In this document: positions 23,986-33,236 of the stretch, in pieces
Position numbering within the stretch: position 1 is the first letter of the stretch
Layout of the letters: each line of letters starts with the position of its first letter
Source of the DNA: Candidatus Altimarinota bacterium
GTDB lineage: Bacteria; Patescibacteriota; Gracilibacteria; JAUYGZ01
DNA length: 64,000 nt
Direction: 5' to 3'
NCBI GenBank assembly: GCA_029233985.1
Contig: JARGOK010000001.1
Coordinates: 433,096-497,095, forward strand
Made by a program: the position numbers and the translations under genes
Notes under the pieces: generated by a model
What the model saw: only the letters and a program-made list of their open reading frames with translations
Databases searched by the model: none
What the model was told of the DNA's origin: nothing

Positions 23986-25423
23986 TTTTTTGGAGGTCAA
24001 CTTCTAGCCATTCAAGATTATCATTGTCGGTGAGGATGTGTTGTTCCTTTGGTCCATCAGAATAATCCTTGTACACAGAAGGCTTAATATTTTTTTTCTT
24101 GATAAACTTTAAGATCTTATCGGTAAATCTCCAGGTAGCAATTATTTCCTCAAAACTCAAGAAATTGCTGTGATCTTCCTTGAAGACATCTACAAACAGC
24201 CTCCCATGCTCAGGCAAACAATCGTCGCCATAACAGGCAATTGATTCTGAAGTGGTCAGGTCGTGAAGTTCAGATTTTATCCCACCATGCTTCGTAAAGA
24301 GTTTGAGATGAAGCTTTGCATCTGGCTGAAGTTCGATAATAAGCTTATTGGTGTCCACATCTTTTTTATTTTTTTGAAAAGGTAGTTTTTCAAATTCTAC
24401 GACGACGTAAGTGTGTTTCTTTTTGAGCATTTTTCCTGTCCGGATATAAATAGGAACGTGATACCACTCTTGTCGATCGATAAACAACCTCACCCCTGCA
24501 AAGGTGGGAGTTGTAGATTCTTGCTTCACGCCTTTTATTTTTTTATAGCTTTCATGTTGACCAACAACGATTCCTTTATCATATCCTCGAAGCTTGAGTG
24601 CTGAAAGGACTGCGTATTTCTCACGATGTATGCTTTTGGCTTCTTGTGAAACTGGCAGCTCCATTGTAAGAAGTGCGAGAAGCTGGAGCAAGTGAGACTG
24701 GATCATATCTTTTATGATTCCCACCTGATCAAAGTAGCTAATTCGATTTGCCACACTGAGATCTTCAGATGCAGTGATTTGGATATTTGATATCAGCTTT
24801 CCATTCAACAACGTATTGAGAATACTATTGGAATACCTTAAAACGAGAAGACTTTGAACTTGGTCCTTCCCTAGGTAATGATCTAGGAGGTAAACTTTTT
24901 CAAGGTCAAAAAATGTAGAAACATGATGGTAGAGTTTTTCAGCACTTTCTTCATCATGACCAAAAGGCTTTTCAATGATCAGTCTGAGATCCTGACCAAT
25001 CTTTTTCTTTATCCCAGAGAGAAGTTCGACAATAGGTTCAAAAACAATTGGTGGGACCGCTAAGTAGGCAATATTTGTGATCTTTTTATTATTTGTTCTC
25101 TTCATGATTTCCATTGAGAACTTCTCAAAAGACTCAGAATTGTCATAGAGACCCGAAAAGTAATACACCTTTTTCAAAAGATTTTCTAAAAGTTTTTCAT
25201 CAATAGGGTTTTCTGATTTGTTTTGAACACTCTTCCTTACAGACTTTCTAAACTCCTCATGGGTAATTTTACTCCGTGAAAAACCATAGATATAAAATTC
25301 CTTTGGAAACCGTTTTTGTTCTGCAAGCGCGTAGAGCGCAGGGAAAATCTTTATCTTGGCGAGGTCCCCTGAGGCACCAAAGATAGTAAAGACGAGTGGA
25401 TTTTTTTCTCTATAAAGTTTCAT
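23978..25423 (-). CDS. zwf: Glucose-6-phosphate 1-dehydrogenase
   Basis: Zwf oxidises glucose-6-phosphate to 6-phosphogluconolactone and reduces NADP+. The 481-aa protein has the nucleotide-binding start VFTIFGASGDLAKIKIFPAL, the IIEKPFGHDEESA motif and the LLDHYLGKDQVQSL active site with the catalytic His. It has normal length and lies between gnd and pgl on the same strand, so the oxidative branch is complete. Confidence 0.96.
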   Translation of the reverse strand: MKLYREKNPLVFTIFGASGDLAKIKIFPALYALAEQKRFPKEFYIYGFSRSKITHEEFRKSVRKSVQNKSENPIDEKLLENLLKKVYYFSGLYDNSESFEKFSMEIMKRTNNKKITNIAYLAVPPIVFEPIVELLSGIKKKIGQDLRLIIEKPFGHDEESAEKLYHHVSTFFDLEKVYLLDHYLGKDQVQSLLVLRYSNSILNTLLNGKLISNIQITASEDLSVANRISYFDQVGIIKDMIQSHLLQLLALLTMELPVSQEAKSIHREKYAVLSALKLRGYDKGIVVGQHESYKKIKGVKQESTTPTFAGVRLFIDRQEWYHVPIYIRTGKMLKKKHTYVVVEFEKLPFQKNKKDVDTNKLIIELQPDAKLHLKLFTKHGGIKSELHDLTTSESIACYGDDCLPEHGRLFVDVFKEDHSNFLSFEEIIATWRFTDKILKFIKKKNIKPSVYKDYSDGPKEQHILTDNDNLEWLEVDLQKNE

Positions 25424-25549
25424 GGAAGAGAACTGTTAGGGCTATTTGGACTGTAAGTCTGTTATGAAAATGATTTGCTGGCTCAACGTCTCCGCACTGG
25501 AGCTAACCCTTCTTTGAAGGCAATGCTGAACCATGGAACCAGATAATTG

Positions 25550-26965
25550 CTACTCACTCCAATCGGTGTGGAAGCTGCCTTCTTTATCGGTGCGTTCATA
25601 AGTGTGAGCTCCGAAGTAATCACGGAGTCCTTGGATCATGTTGGCGGGGAGTCGTTCGGTTGTAGAAGCGTCGATATACTGGAGTCCTGAGGTCAGAGCT
25701 GGCGTTGGAATTCCCGCCTGAACTGAAAGACAGATGATATCTCGCCAAGCAGGAAGTGAACCATTGATAGCTTTTTGAATTTCTTTAAGCTCGAGAAGCT
25801 TTGGACTTTCTTTTCCAGAAGCTTTGTATGTATCTGTAAGGAACTGGAGGACTTCAGCTCTAATAATACATCCTCCTTGCCATATTCGAGAAACTTCAGA
25901 GAGGTTCACCTTCCATCCTTCTTCTGTGGATGCCAGCTTTATAAGTTCAAACCCCTGAGCGTAGCAACTCAGCATTCCTGCGTATAGTGATTGCTCTAAG
26001 AGCTGAATAAATTCTTCTAAGGTGGTTTCCGATTGTAACTCTGGTTTTGGAAATGATCGAGCCAAGTGGACTCTGTCTTCTTTGTAGCTGGAGTTGACTC
26101 GAGCAAAAACCGATTCAGAAATGGATGAGAGCCCTATTCCACGATCAAGTGCTTCGATTGCTGTCCATTTTCCTGTTCCTTTTTGACCAGCTTTATCGAG
26201 AATAACATCGATGATGTGAGCACTCCCATCCTTTTTTAACAGTACTGGAACAGCTATTTCAAAGAGGAATGAATTTAACCTGCCTTCGTTAAACCTTTTA
26301 AAAACTTTCGCAATCTCATCAGGTGTTTGCCCATACATTTTTTTGAGCATATCATATGCTTCCGCAATCATTTGCATCACGGCATACTCAATTCCATTGT
26401 GAACCATTTTTACATAGTGACCTGCTCCGCCTTCTCCGATGTGAGCAGTGCATGGGCCACCTAAAAAATCATCTGCAGCAATAGCCTTCCACATCTCTTT
26501 CATCTCTTCCCAGCTTTCCGGCGACCCTCCCGGCATAATACTCGGTCCATTTAGAGCTCCCTCCTCTCCACCGGACACACCACATCCTATGAAGTGGATA
26601 CCTTTTTCATTTAGGTCGTTTGTTCTACGAATGGTATCTCGATAATTTGTATTTCCACAATCTATTATCATATCTCCTTTTTCAACTAACGGTATGAGTT
26701 GATTAATGACGGCATCAACAGCATCACCAGCCTTTACCAAGATAATAATTTTTCTTGGACGAGCTATAGACTGAACAAAATCCTCGAGTGATTCTTTTCC
26801 AATTAAGTTTTCATTTCCAAATTCTTCAATATACTGCGTCATCTTCTCAGTCGTTCTATTGTACACAACTGTTTTAAAACCATTATTCGAAATATTTCGA
26901 GCAAGATTTGCTCCCATTACTGCTAACCCAATAAGTCCTACTTCAGCATTTTCCATTTTCTCCAT
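25550..26965 (-). CDS. gnd: 6-phosphogluconate dehydrogenase (decarboxylating)
   Basis: Gnd makes ribulose-5-phosphate, CO2 and NADPH. The 471-aa product has the N-terminal Rossmann start VGLIGLAVMGANLARNI with the arginine-type NADP loop (YNRTTEKM), CGVSGGEEGALNGPSIMPGG, and the GHYVKMVHNGIEYA catalytic Lys region. The ATG at 26965 (MEKMEN) is used; Met4 is an alternative. It is separated from the upstream LOG gene by 47 nt containing TATAAT-like elements. Confidence 0.96.
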   Translation of the reverse strand: MEKMENAEVGLIGLAVMGANLARNISNNGFKTVVYNRTTEKMTQYIEEFGNENLIGKESLEDFVQSIARPRKIIILVKAGDAVDAVINQLIPLVEKGDMIIDCGNTNYRDTIRRTNDLNEKGIHFIGCGVSGGEEGALNGPSIMPGGSPESWEEMKEMWKAIAADDFLGGPCTAHIGEGGAGHYVKMVHNGIEYAVMQMIAEAYDMLKKMYGQTPDEIAKVFKRFNEGRLNSFLFEIAVPVLLKKDGSAHIIDVILDKAGQKGTGKWTAIEALDRGIGLSSISESVFARVNSSYKEDRVHLARSFPKPELQSETTLEEFIQLLEQSLYAGMLSCYAQGFELIKLASTEEGWKVNLSEVSRIWQGGCIIRAEVLQFLTDTYKASGKESPKLLELKEIQKAINGSLPAWRDIICLSVQAGIPTPALTSGLQYIDASTTERLPANMIQGLRDYFGAHTYERTDKEGSFHTDWSE

Positions 26966-27012
26966 AATTATATATTATAAAATCTCAATAATTTTCAAAT
27001 AATTGAATTACT

Positions 27013-27693
27013 CTACAAAATATCATCAATTCGTGCCTTTTTTCCGTAGAGTCGAATATTCACACAAGCTTCTTGTCCTTCAGTTTTAAAAACTTCAACT
27101 GCTTGAAGAACAAGTTTATGAACGTCCTTCCAATCATCAACTACAACAATATTCATCAAATCTTCTTTACTCAGTAATCCTTTTTCAAGAGGCTGTTCTT
27201 TTATCCACTTTATGAGACCTTTCCACATCTCTCCCATCATAATGATTGGCACCTTGCAGGTATGTTTTACTTGCATCAGCTGCCAAGCATAGAAAAACTC
27301 GAGGCATGTTCCAACCCCTCCAGGTGCAACCACCACTACATTAGAAAGCAACATGAAAGCATCAAGCCTTCTGGAAAAGGCATCAAAATCTTTTTTCACA
27401 TCTAAAAAAGGATTGAAGTCCTGTTCATGAGGTAGCTCAATATTTAATCCAAAAGAATGTGATTCAGACCCTTCCGGTCTCCCAATCTTATGCCCCCTAT
27501 TGGCTGCTTCCATGAGCCCAGGCCCGCCACCCGTGACAACATCAATACTTTCTTCAGCAAGTGCGTGCGCTAAAAGGTATACATCTTGATAATCTTGATG
27601 CTCTTTTTTAAGTCGCGCAGACCCAAATATTGCAACCCGATAATGATCAGGGTTTATTTCATCTGGAATGCCATCTTTATTTTCATCAATCAT
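27013..27693 (-). CDS. LOG/TIGR00730-family Rossmann protein
   Basis: The 226-aa protein contains the two family signatures: DVVTGGGPGLMEAANRG and APGGVGTCLEFFYAWQL (PGGxGTxxE). Family members are mainly cytokinin-riboside phosphoribohydrolases or nucleotide 5'-monophosphate nucleosidases that release base from NMPs. It lies inside the pentose-phosphate block, which fits a nucleosidase that yields ribose-5-phosphate. That link is inference. Confidence 0.85.
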   Translation of the reverse strand: MIDENKDGIPDEINPDHYRVAIFGSARLKKEHQDYQDVYLLAHALAEESIDVVTGGGPGLMEAANRGHKIGRPEGSESHSFGLNIELPHEQDFNPFLDVKKDFDAFSRRLDAFMLLSNVVVVAPGGVGTCLEFFYAWQLMQVKHTCKVPIIMMGEMWKGLIKWIKEQPLEKGLLSKEDLMNIVVVDDWKDVHKLVLQAVEVFKTEGQEACVNIRLYGKKARIDDIL

Positions 27694-27784
27694 AGAGAGA
27701 AGGGTGAGAGGGAATACAATTATGCGCTTGAAAACCTGATTCTGCTATCACTTAGACTACAAACGTCTTCATACTATTATATAA

Positions 27785-27811
27785 CAAAAAAGCCCCTCAG
27801 AAGAGGGGCTT
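27785..27811 (-). terminator. Intrinsic terminator after tkt
   Basis: AAGCCCCTC (27790-27798) and GAGGGGCTT (27803-27811) form a perfect 9-bp stem around a 4-nt loop. On the minus strand a run of T follows. It separates tkt from the LOG gene. Confidence 0.85.
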
Positions 27812-27830
27812 AGCTTTACGAAATGAGGGT

Positions 27831-29741
27831 TTATTTTGTCATTTCTTGAACCATATTTTTGATATTCTCAGACCCTAAACCAGCCTTTTTGTACAAATCT
27901 TGAGCTTTCCCAGACAATTGGTACTCTGTAACTCCCATATGCTTCATTTTGATTGCTATCTCTTGATCTCCAAGTAATGCAGCCACAGTATGCCCATACC
28001 CTGTCTTGATATTGTGATCTTCAATAGTAATCCCCTTTCCAGTCTTCTTAAGAGAATCAACAACCATCTGATCATTGAGATGGCTGAGACTATTCATTGA
28101 GATGACCTCAATACTGACTTGTCCTTCCAGTTCTGCACGAACAGCAAGGACTTTCTCTACCATTGGTCCAGCAGCGAGGACAGTGATGTCAAATCCTTCT
28201 CGAATGAGATCGCACCCTGGGGTGAACTGATATGAGGCATCGTAAAATGGTGTTCCGTCTTCTTTGGTGATAACCGGTAATTTTGCACGCCCCATTCTAA
28301 CGTAGAAATTTCCGTAAGTTTTCGCTGCGTACCGGATCATGTGGTCACATTGATTTGGATCTGATGGTTCGAGGATTGTGGTGTGAAAAAATCCGTGGAA
28401 AGATCCCATATCGTCGATTGCTTGATGAGTTGGTCCGTCTTCTCCAACAGAGAGTCCGCAATGAGTCGAGACCATTTTTACGTTTGCTTTATTAATATCA
28501 TTCACTCTTGCCATGTCTTTTGCACGACTCGTGGTAAAGGCTCCGAAAGTTGAACAAAAAGGAACAAAACCTGAAAGGCTTAGTCCTCCAGCACAAGACA
28601 CCATATGCTGCTCGGCAATTCCTACTTCGATAACTCGGTCTGGATGAGACTTCTTCATAATGTCGGTCTTCACTGATCCACCCAGATCTGCTGTCATTCC
28701 GATAATGCTTGGGTTTTTGTCAGCAAGATCTTTGAGCGCATTTCCATAGGCTGATCGGCAATCTGTTACAACGTCTGATTCAACAATGGTTGGTGTTCCA
28801 ATATCAAGAGCTTGGAAATTTTTTTCAGATGCGTAGGGTTCTTCTGGAGTCCACTTGATCTGAGAACTCATAAACTCATCTATTAAACTCCGTTGCTCAT
28901 CACTCAGCACAAGTCCTTTCAATATCTCATCACAATCATCTGGTTTTGGAGCATTCCCATGCCAAGTAGCTCTGTGTTCTCTACCTTCTCCTTCCATAAA
29001 CTCAACTCCTTTCCCCATAATGGTTCTTCCGATGATCAAGGTTGGAGCGTTTTTTTCTTGGCTCGCTTCTCGCAGAGCCGTCCACATGGATTGGTAATCA
29101 TGACCATCAATGTCTATTACATTCCAGTGAGCTGACTTGAAGATAGCTGGGAAATCAACAGGCATTACTTCTTCGAGAGAGCCAGAGAGCTGCACTGCAT
29201 TGTAATCCATGAACATCACGAGATTATTCAGCTGGTACTTATTTGCGTTATGCATCATTTCATATACGATCCCCTCCTGACACTCTCCATCCCCAACTAC
29301 TCCATAAATTGTTTCGTCTGATCCTGCAAGCTTTGCCGCTTGTGCCATTCCAGTTGCGACTGAAGCACCGATTCCTAGTGGGCCTGTTCCATAATGAACC
29401 CCAGCAACGTGACGAGTAATGTGTCCCTCGAAAATGGAACCCACTTGTCGAAAAGTATCGATGACTTCTTGTTTTGGGATGTACTTCATTTCAGCGAGCA
29501 CACTATAGACCGCTGGCGAGATATGGCCATTTGAGACAATTATCTTTTCTCCGGTCTGACTAATAATAAAAGAATAGACCAAGACTAAAAAATCTAATGC
29601 AGAAAGAGACCCACCAGGATGACCTGATTGAGACTGCTTGAGCATCGAGATAATAGTATGGGAACAAGACTTTCGGAATGCCTGAAGAAATTGAATTTGG
29701 TCGTCGGTGAGTTGCTCACCTAGCTGAGGAATTGTGATCAT
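27831..29741 (-). CDS. tkt: Transketolase
   Basis: Transketolase moves two-carbon units between sugar phosphates with thiamine diphosphate. The start MITIPQLGEQLTDDQIQ at 29741 is chosen; upstream in-frame starts would add non-homologous residues. The 636-aa protein carries QSGHPGGSLSALDFL, the ThDP motif VGDGECQEGIVYEMMHNANK, and in the second half GIAEQHMVSCAGGLS and SVGEDGPTHQAIDD. It is slightly short compared with classical 660-670 aa enzymes. A TATAAA lies about 11-16 nt before this ATG. Confidence 0.95.
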   Translation of the reverse strand: MITIPQLGEQLTDDQIQFLQAFRKSCSHTIISMLKQSQSGHPGGSLSALDFLVLVYSFIISQTGEKIIVSNGHISPAVYSVLAEMKYIPKQEVIDTFRQVGSIFEGHITRHVAGVHYGTGPLGIGASVATGMAQAAKLAGSDETIYGVVGDGECQEGIVYEMMHNANKYQLNNLVMFMDYNAVQLSGSLEEVMPVDFPAIFKSAHWNVIDIDGHDYQSMWTALREASQEKNAPTLIIGRTIMGKGVEFMEGEGREHRATWHGNAPKPDDCDEILKGLVLSDEQRSLIDEFMSSQIKWTPEEPYASEKNFQALDIGTPTIVESDVVTDCRSAYGNALKDLADKNPSIIGMTADLGGSVKTDIMKKSHPDRVIEVGIAEQHMVSCAGGLSLSGFVPFCSTFGAFTTSRAKDMARVNDINKANVKMVSTHCGLSVGEDGPTHQAIDDMGSFHGFFHTTILEPSDPNQCDHMIRYAAKTYGNFYVRMGRAKLPVITKEDGTPFYDASYQFTPGCDLIREGFDITVLAAGPMVEKVLAVRAELEGQVSIEVISMNSLSHLNDQMVVDSLKKTGKGITIEDHNIKTGYGHTVAALLGDQEIAIKMKHMGVTEYQLSGKAQDLYKKAGLGSENIKNMVQEMTK

Positions 29742-29858
29742 AGGGGTTTTATAGAAAGCAAACATACGCATCCTAACAGTGAACGGGGTGGTGAACCAGT
29801 TATTCTTGTAATGGATGAGGAATAGAATCAAATGTCATTACTAAAAACTAGTCCACAC

Positions 29859-29968
29859 TTTGGCACTTCAACCGTAGCTTTTCGAAGTGGGGAAATCCTT
29901 CTCACACCTTTTCCAAGGAACCTCTCCTCTTCATTCCATTATCACTCCATTTCGGCCGACATGACAAA
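29859..29968. repeat. Family A repeat element upstream of tkt
   Basis: On the minus strand TTTGTCATGTCGGCCG leads into AAATGGAGTGATAATGGAAT and GAAGAGGAGAGGTTCC. The opposite side begins TTGGCACTTCAACCG and reaches GTGGGGAAATCCT. It is an inverted-end copy of the element at 3007-3196. It fills most of the tkt-tal gap. Confidence 0.65.
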
Positions 29969-30008
29969 AAGCGTTATGCGGTGACAATAGGATTATTATG
30001 TGTTCGCT

Positions 30009-30659
30009 TTACTGCTTGTCTTTCACCGCTTCCCAATCAGACAAGAACTGAGTGAGTCCCTTATCAGTCAGAGGATGCTTAAACATTTTCTCAAGAACTC
30101 CAGCTGGCATCGTACAGATATCACATCCCATCGTTGCAGCGTCGACGACGTGTCGAGGATGGCGAGTGCTTGCAAAAAGAATCTGGCATTCTATCCCATA
30201 GTTATCAAAAATCTGCCGAATTTCCGCAATGGTTTGCATTGAGTCTTGTCCCATGTCATCGATACGACCAGCAAATGGACTCACGATGTATGCTCCAGCT
30301 TTTGCGGCTAGGAGGGCTTGATTGGCTGAGAAGATCAGAGTGCAGTTGATTTTAATTCCTTCAGAGCTAAGCGTCTTAATAGCCTTTACCCCTTCAGGAA
30401 TAAAAGGAATTTTTACGACGACATTTTTATGCCATTTTGCGATCTCTCTCCCCTCCTTCACAATCCCTTCATAGTCTGTTGCGATTACTTCGGCGCTGAT
30501 GTCCCCATCGACCATCTCACAGATTTTCAATGTATACTCTTTTAAGTTTGCTCCTTCTTTTGCAACAAGTGTTGGGTTCGTCGTCACTCCATCGACAATT
30601 CCCATCTCGGCGTATTTCTTAATTTCATCTAGATTGGCGGTATCGAGGAAAATTTTCAT
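30009..30659 (-). CDS. tal: Transaldolase (TalC/Fsa-like type)
   Basis: The 216-aa protein begins [20 protein letters not shown] and contains [30 protein letters not shown] with the Schiff-base Lys, and [19 protein letters not shown]. This is the short transaldolase subfamily, which catalyses dihydroxyacetone transfer; some members act as fructose-6-phosphate aldolases. In context with tkt, transaldolase is the likely role. It lies upstream of tkt on the same strand. Confidence 0.93.
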   Translation of the reverse strand: MKIFLDTANLDEIKKYAEMGIVDGVTTNPTLVAKEGANLKEYTLKICEMVDGDISAEVIATDYEGIVKEGREIAKWHKNVVVKIPFIPEGVKAIKTLSSEGIKINCTLIFSANQALLAAKAGAYIVSPFAGRIDDMGQDSMQTIAEIRQIFDNYGIECQILFASTRHPRHVVDAATMGCDICTMPAGVLEKMFKHPLTDKGLTQFLSDWEAVKDKQ

Positions 30660-30676
30660 AGTAAAAATGAATAAAA

Positions 30677-30741
30677 AATTATGAATCTGGAATTATGGAA
30701 CATTCGATTCTTTCCGTATTTATAATTCCAGATTCATAATT
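30677..30741. repeat. 20-bp perfect inverted repeat between crp-type gene and tal
   Basis: AATTATGAATCTGGAATTAT (30677-30696) is mirrored exactly at 30722-30741 with 25 nt between the arms. It can form a long hairpin in the minus-strand transcript between the Crp-type gene and tal. There is no long T-run directly behind it. It could slow transcription or protect mRNA ends. Confidence 0.75.
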
Positions 30742-30793
30742 CAGACACAACCAAAAAGTATTTCAAACCCCCTCATAACGTAGTACATCCTAC

Positions 30794-31474
30794 TTAGCTA
30801 GATTGTTCATGTATTTCAATAACTCCGCTTACAGGATCCACTGTAACAAGTCCCTCTTCTTTCAACTCTTTAAGCGATCTCGTGACCGTCACTCGATTCA
30901 ACCCGGTAATTTTAGCGATTTCCTCATGCGTAAGACGAATAGGGACTGATGACTCGAAGAGTTTTCCAAAGAAACTGTTATTCTTTTTATCCCGCAATCG
31001 CTTGAGCTCATCATAGATGCGAAACTTGGCGGTATAGAGAGAGTTTTTGAAACGTCGCTCGTAATCTGAAATGCGATTCGCCATTTTTTCGACAAACTTC
31101 ATGGTTAGGTCTGGACGTTTAGAAAGAATATCTGAGAAATCTTCAGTCGTAAAGGCACAGAGCATCGTGTCTCGAGTTGCTTCAGCAAAATGAGAAGGTT
31201 TTTTAGGATCCAATTGAAAATTCCCAAAGAGGGCTCCTGGCGCCAAGGTGTCGAATGTTTCTGTTTTTCCTTCATGAGAATGGTACAGAATCACTTCCCC
31301 CTGCTTGAGCAGGTAGATCTTATTGAGTTCTTCATGAGGAGAGTAAATGGTTGTTCCTTTTTCAAGGGTATTTCCCTGAAGGGATTGAGAGATATGTGAT
31401 TTTTGTTCTTCAGGAATACTCTCAAAAAGATCGAAGAGAAACATATAGCACATTGAAAGCTGCGGTTCAGACAT
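30794..31474 (-). CDS. Crp/Fnr-family transcription regulator
   Basis: The 226-aa protein has a cyclic-nucleotide-binding-like beta-roll (residues about 15-120: TIYSPHEELNKIYLLKQGEV, PGALFGNF) and a C-terminal winged helix (about 170-220: LTHEEIAKITGLNRVTVTRS with LKELKEEGLV). It is expected to bind DNA as a dimer. The cAMP-binding RxS motif of true CRP is not seen (AEATRD in its place), so another ligand or none is possible. ATG 31474 is used; the TTG at 31480 is less likely. It is adjacent to the pentose-phosphate genes. Confidence 0.88.
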   Translation of the reverse strand: MSEPQLSMCYMFLFDLFESIPEEQKSHISQSLQGNTLEKGTTIYSPHEELNKIYLLKQGEVILYHSHEGKTETFDTLAPGALFGNFQLDPKKPSHFAEATRDTMLCAFTTEDFSDILSKRPDLTMKFVEKMANRISDYERRFKNSLYTAKFRIYDELKRLRDKKNNSFFGKLFESSVPIRLTHEEIAKITGLNRVTVTRSLKELKEEGLVTVDPVSGVIEIHEQSS

Positions 31475-31498
31475 AATCAAAGGAGTAACGAGGCTCTT

Positions 31499-31562
31499 AT
31501 TATACTCTTCTTTTGATTATCCCGAACCGAAAACAAGAAACTCTGTAGTGTGCATTACACTA
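31499..31562 (-). promoter_or_regulatory. Promoter and possible operator of the Crp/Fnr gene
   Basis: On the minus strand TATAAT lies at 31504-31499 in front of the ATG. A perfect palindrome TAGTGT-GCATT-ACACTA (31546-31562) is centred about 62 bp upstream of the expected start site, the classic spacing of a Crp-type activator site. It overlaps the stop codon of the K+ channel gene. The operator role is inference. Confidence 0.45.
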
Positions 31563-32255
31563 GAATATTTTTTCAAAGACACTTTGATCTTCTTTTGCCT
31601 TGTTAAATTTGATATGTGCTACGAGTCGAGAAATAAGAATCACCACATAGAGTTGTCCGGTTATGCCGAGTAGGATCGTTACAGTCCTAGCAATTGGCGC
31701 AGCTGGAACAATATCTCCATAGCCGAGAGTCGTTAGCGTACTCACGCTAAAATACACTAATGTGCTGAATTGAGATACATCCACTACTCCATCGCTTTTA
31801 ATTGCGAGGGGGTTGTACAAAAGTATCATATGGTAAATAAGAGCACCAAGGATTGCTATTAGAAAGAACCCTGCAACTGACGCATACAATTTTTCTCTCA
31901 GAGTCCGAGGACCAAAGAAAATATCCCGCAGTACTAGGGTCAGAATGATCCCTACGTTGAGGCCTTGTAAATATGTGCTCTTCTCTCGAATAGCTTCATT
32001 GAGTGGAAGAAACTCCATGACAATTGCGATTGCTACCAAGACAGCCGTCAACAAGGTAATGTTTTTATTATCAGTGATAAATGAGGTCGTACCAACTAAG
32101 AAAATCAGGAAAATTGAAATGAAGAGACTATTGGCAAATACATATGTTTCTAGCAAAGGTTGAAAGAGAACAAAACCCACTAAAACAAAACAAAGCGACT
32201 CAAACCCCACTAAACGATAGAAACGTTTCGTCAGTTTTTTAAACCTTCTTTTCAT
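31560..32255 (-). CDS. Potassium-channel family membrane protein
   Basis: The 231-aa protein has about five to six hydrophobic helices and one pore loop. The selectivity filter is seen in STLTTLGYGDIVPAAPIA (TLGYGD in place of TVGYGD), followed by the inner helix VTILLGITGQLYVVILISR. It forms a tetrameric K+ channel in the inner membrane. There is no RCK domain; the C-terminal tail is about 20 residues. It lies upstream of the Crp-type gene on the same strand. Confidence 0.85.
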   Translation of the reverse strand: MKRRFKKLTKRFYRLVGFESLCFVLVGFVLFQPLLETYVFANSLFISIFLIFLVGTTSFITDNKNITLLTAVLVAIAIVMEFLPLNEAIREKSTYLQGLNVGIILTLVLRDIFFGPRTLREKLYASVAGFFLIAILGALIYHMILLYNPLAIKSDGVVDVSQFSTLVYFSVSTLTTLGYGDIVPAAPIARTVTILLGITGQLYVVILISRLVAHIKFNKAKEDQSVFEKIF

Positions 32256-32348
32256 AAGATAATGTAATAAGACTATTCCTTCTCATTGTGTCAGAAATTG
32301 ATCTAGAATTGAGTGATTCGACTTTACAAGTATCATTTCGACACTCTG

Positions 32349-33137
32349 CTATTTCTTCTCATCGCATCCACTCTGTTGCGAGTGATCCCATGCTAATTCA
32401 AAGAGTTTCTTGAGTATTCTGGCGATTTTCTTATTCATGATCTTCACTCCCCATGGCTCATTTCCTTCTGCAGTATAGAGAATTATTTTATCTCCAATAA
32501 TATTGAGTTCTCCATCATCAGGACATTTTCTTTTTTCAATAAGTCTTGTTTCTCTCAGGGAAACGGCATCTTTCTTTTTATAAGATTTCCCCTCTACAGT
32601 GTCCGCTTGGATACTTTTCACCTTCATCCCCTTTTTCACTCGGGATCGGATATAAGATTTCCAATGCCCTTCCACCTGCAGTACATGATACCCACTGAGA
32701 CCAATGCAGTACTGCATTTTTTCTGGATAGTCGAGGGTTTCGGATATGAGTGTTTTAACAGCTTCTTCACCTTGGTAATACTTCATGATCCCTTTCACAT
32801 CTATAATCTGAGTCTTTGATCCCTCTTTTATTTTTTGCAAATCAGCAACGCTCTTGTGAACTTGCTGGTTGAAGTTTTTTTCTACTTCGAGCTGCTGGTC
32901 AAAAATTTGCTGAATAACATTTGGGTCTACTGCTTGAAAATAATTGATATTGTTTTTTTTAAAGGTTTCAATGAGACCTTTTTGAACCAATCCATCAAGA
33001 GCACCATATACAGTCACTCTTTTAATTCGAGTTCGTTTTGCCAACATACTCGCTATGGATGGTCCGAGCTCAAGCATCAAGAGATATATTTTGGCTTGAG
33101 TTTCTGAGCATCCGAGTCTTTCAAAGAGTTCTTTCAT
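32349..33137 (-). CDS. TrmB-family transcription regulator
   Basis: The 262-aa protein starts MKELFERLGCSETQAKIYLL, the winged-helix opening of TrmB proteins, followed by KRTRIKRVTVYGALDGLVQK (recognition helix) and a coiled-coil (about 90-125). The C-terminal half is a PLD-like effector domain. An in-frame ATG at 33182 would add 15 residues without homology. TrmB regulators are most common in archaea and some Patescibacteria and respond to sugars or other metabolites. It is divergent from glnA over about 100 bp, which suggests that it controls glnA or itself. Confidence 0.82.
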   Translation of the reverse strand: MKELFERLGCSETQAKIYLLMLELGPSIASMLAKRTRIKRVTVYGALDGLVQKGLIETFKKNNINYFQAVDPNVIQQIFDQQLEVEKNFNQQVHKSVADLQKIKEGSKTQIIDVKGIMKYYQGEEAVKTLISETLDYPEKMQYCIGLSGYHVLQVEGHWKSYIRSRVKKGMKVKSIQADTVEGKSYKKKDAVSLRETRLIEKRKCPDDGELNIIGDKIILYTAEGNEPWGVKIMNKKIARILKKLFELAWDHSQQSGCDEKK

Positions 33138-33236
33138 GATGTCAGCATTAAGACAACAGATTACACGTTTTTCACTTTGCAATTGTAGGTGATGGGGCCG
33201 TACATTCCAATTACGTTTTATTATTTCATTGTCCTT

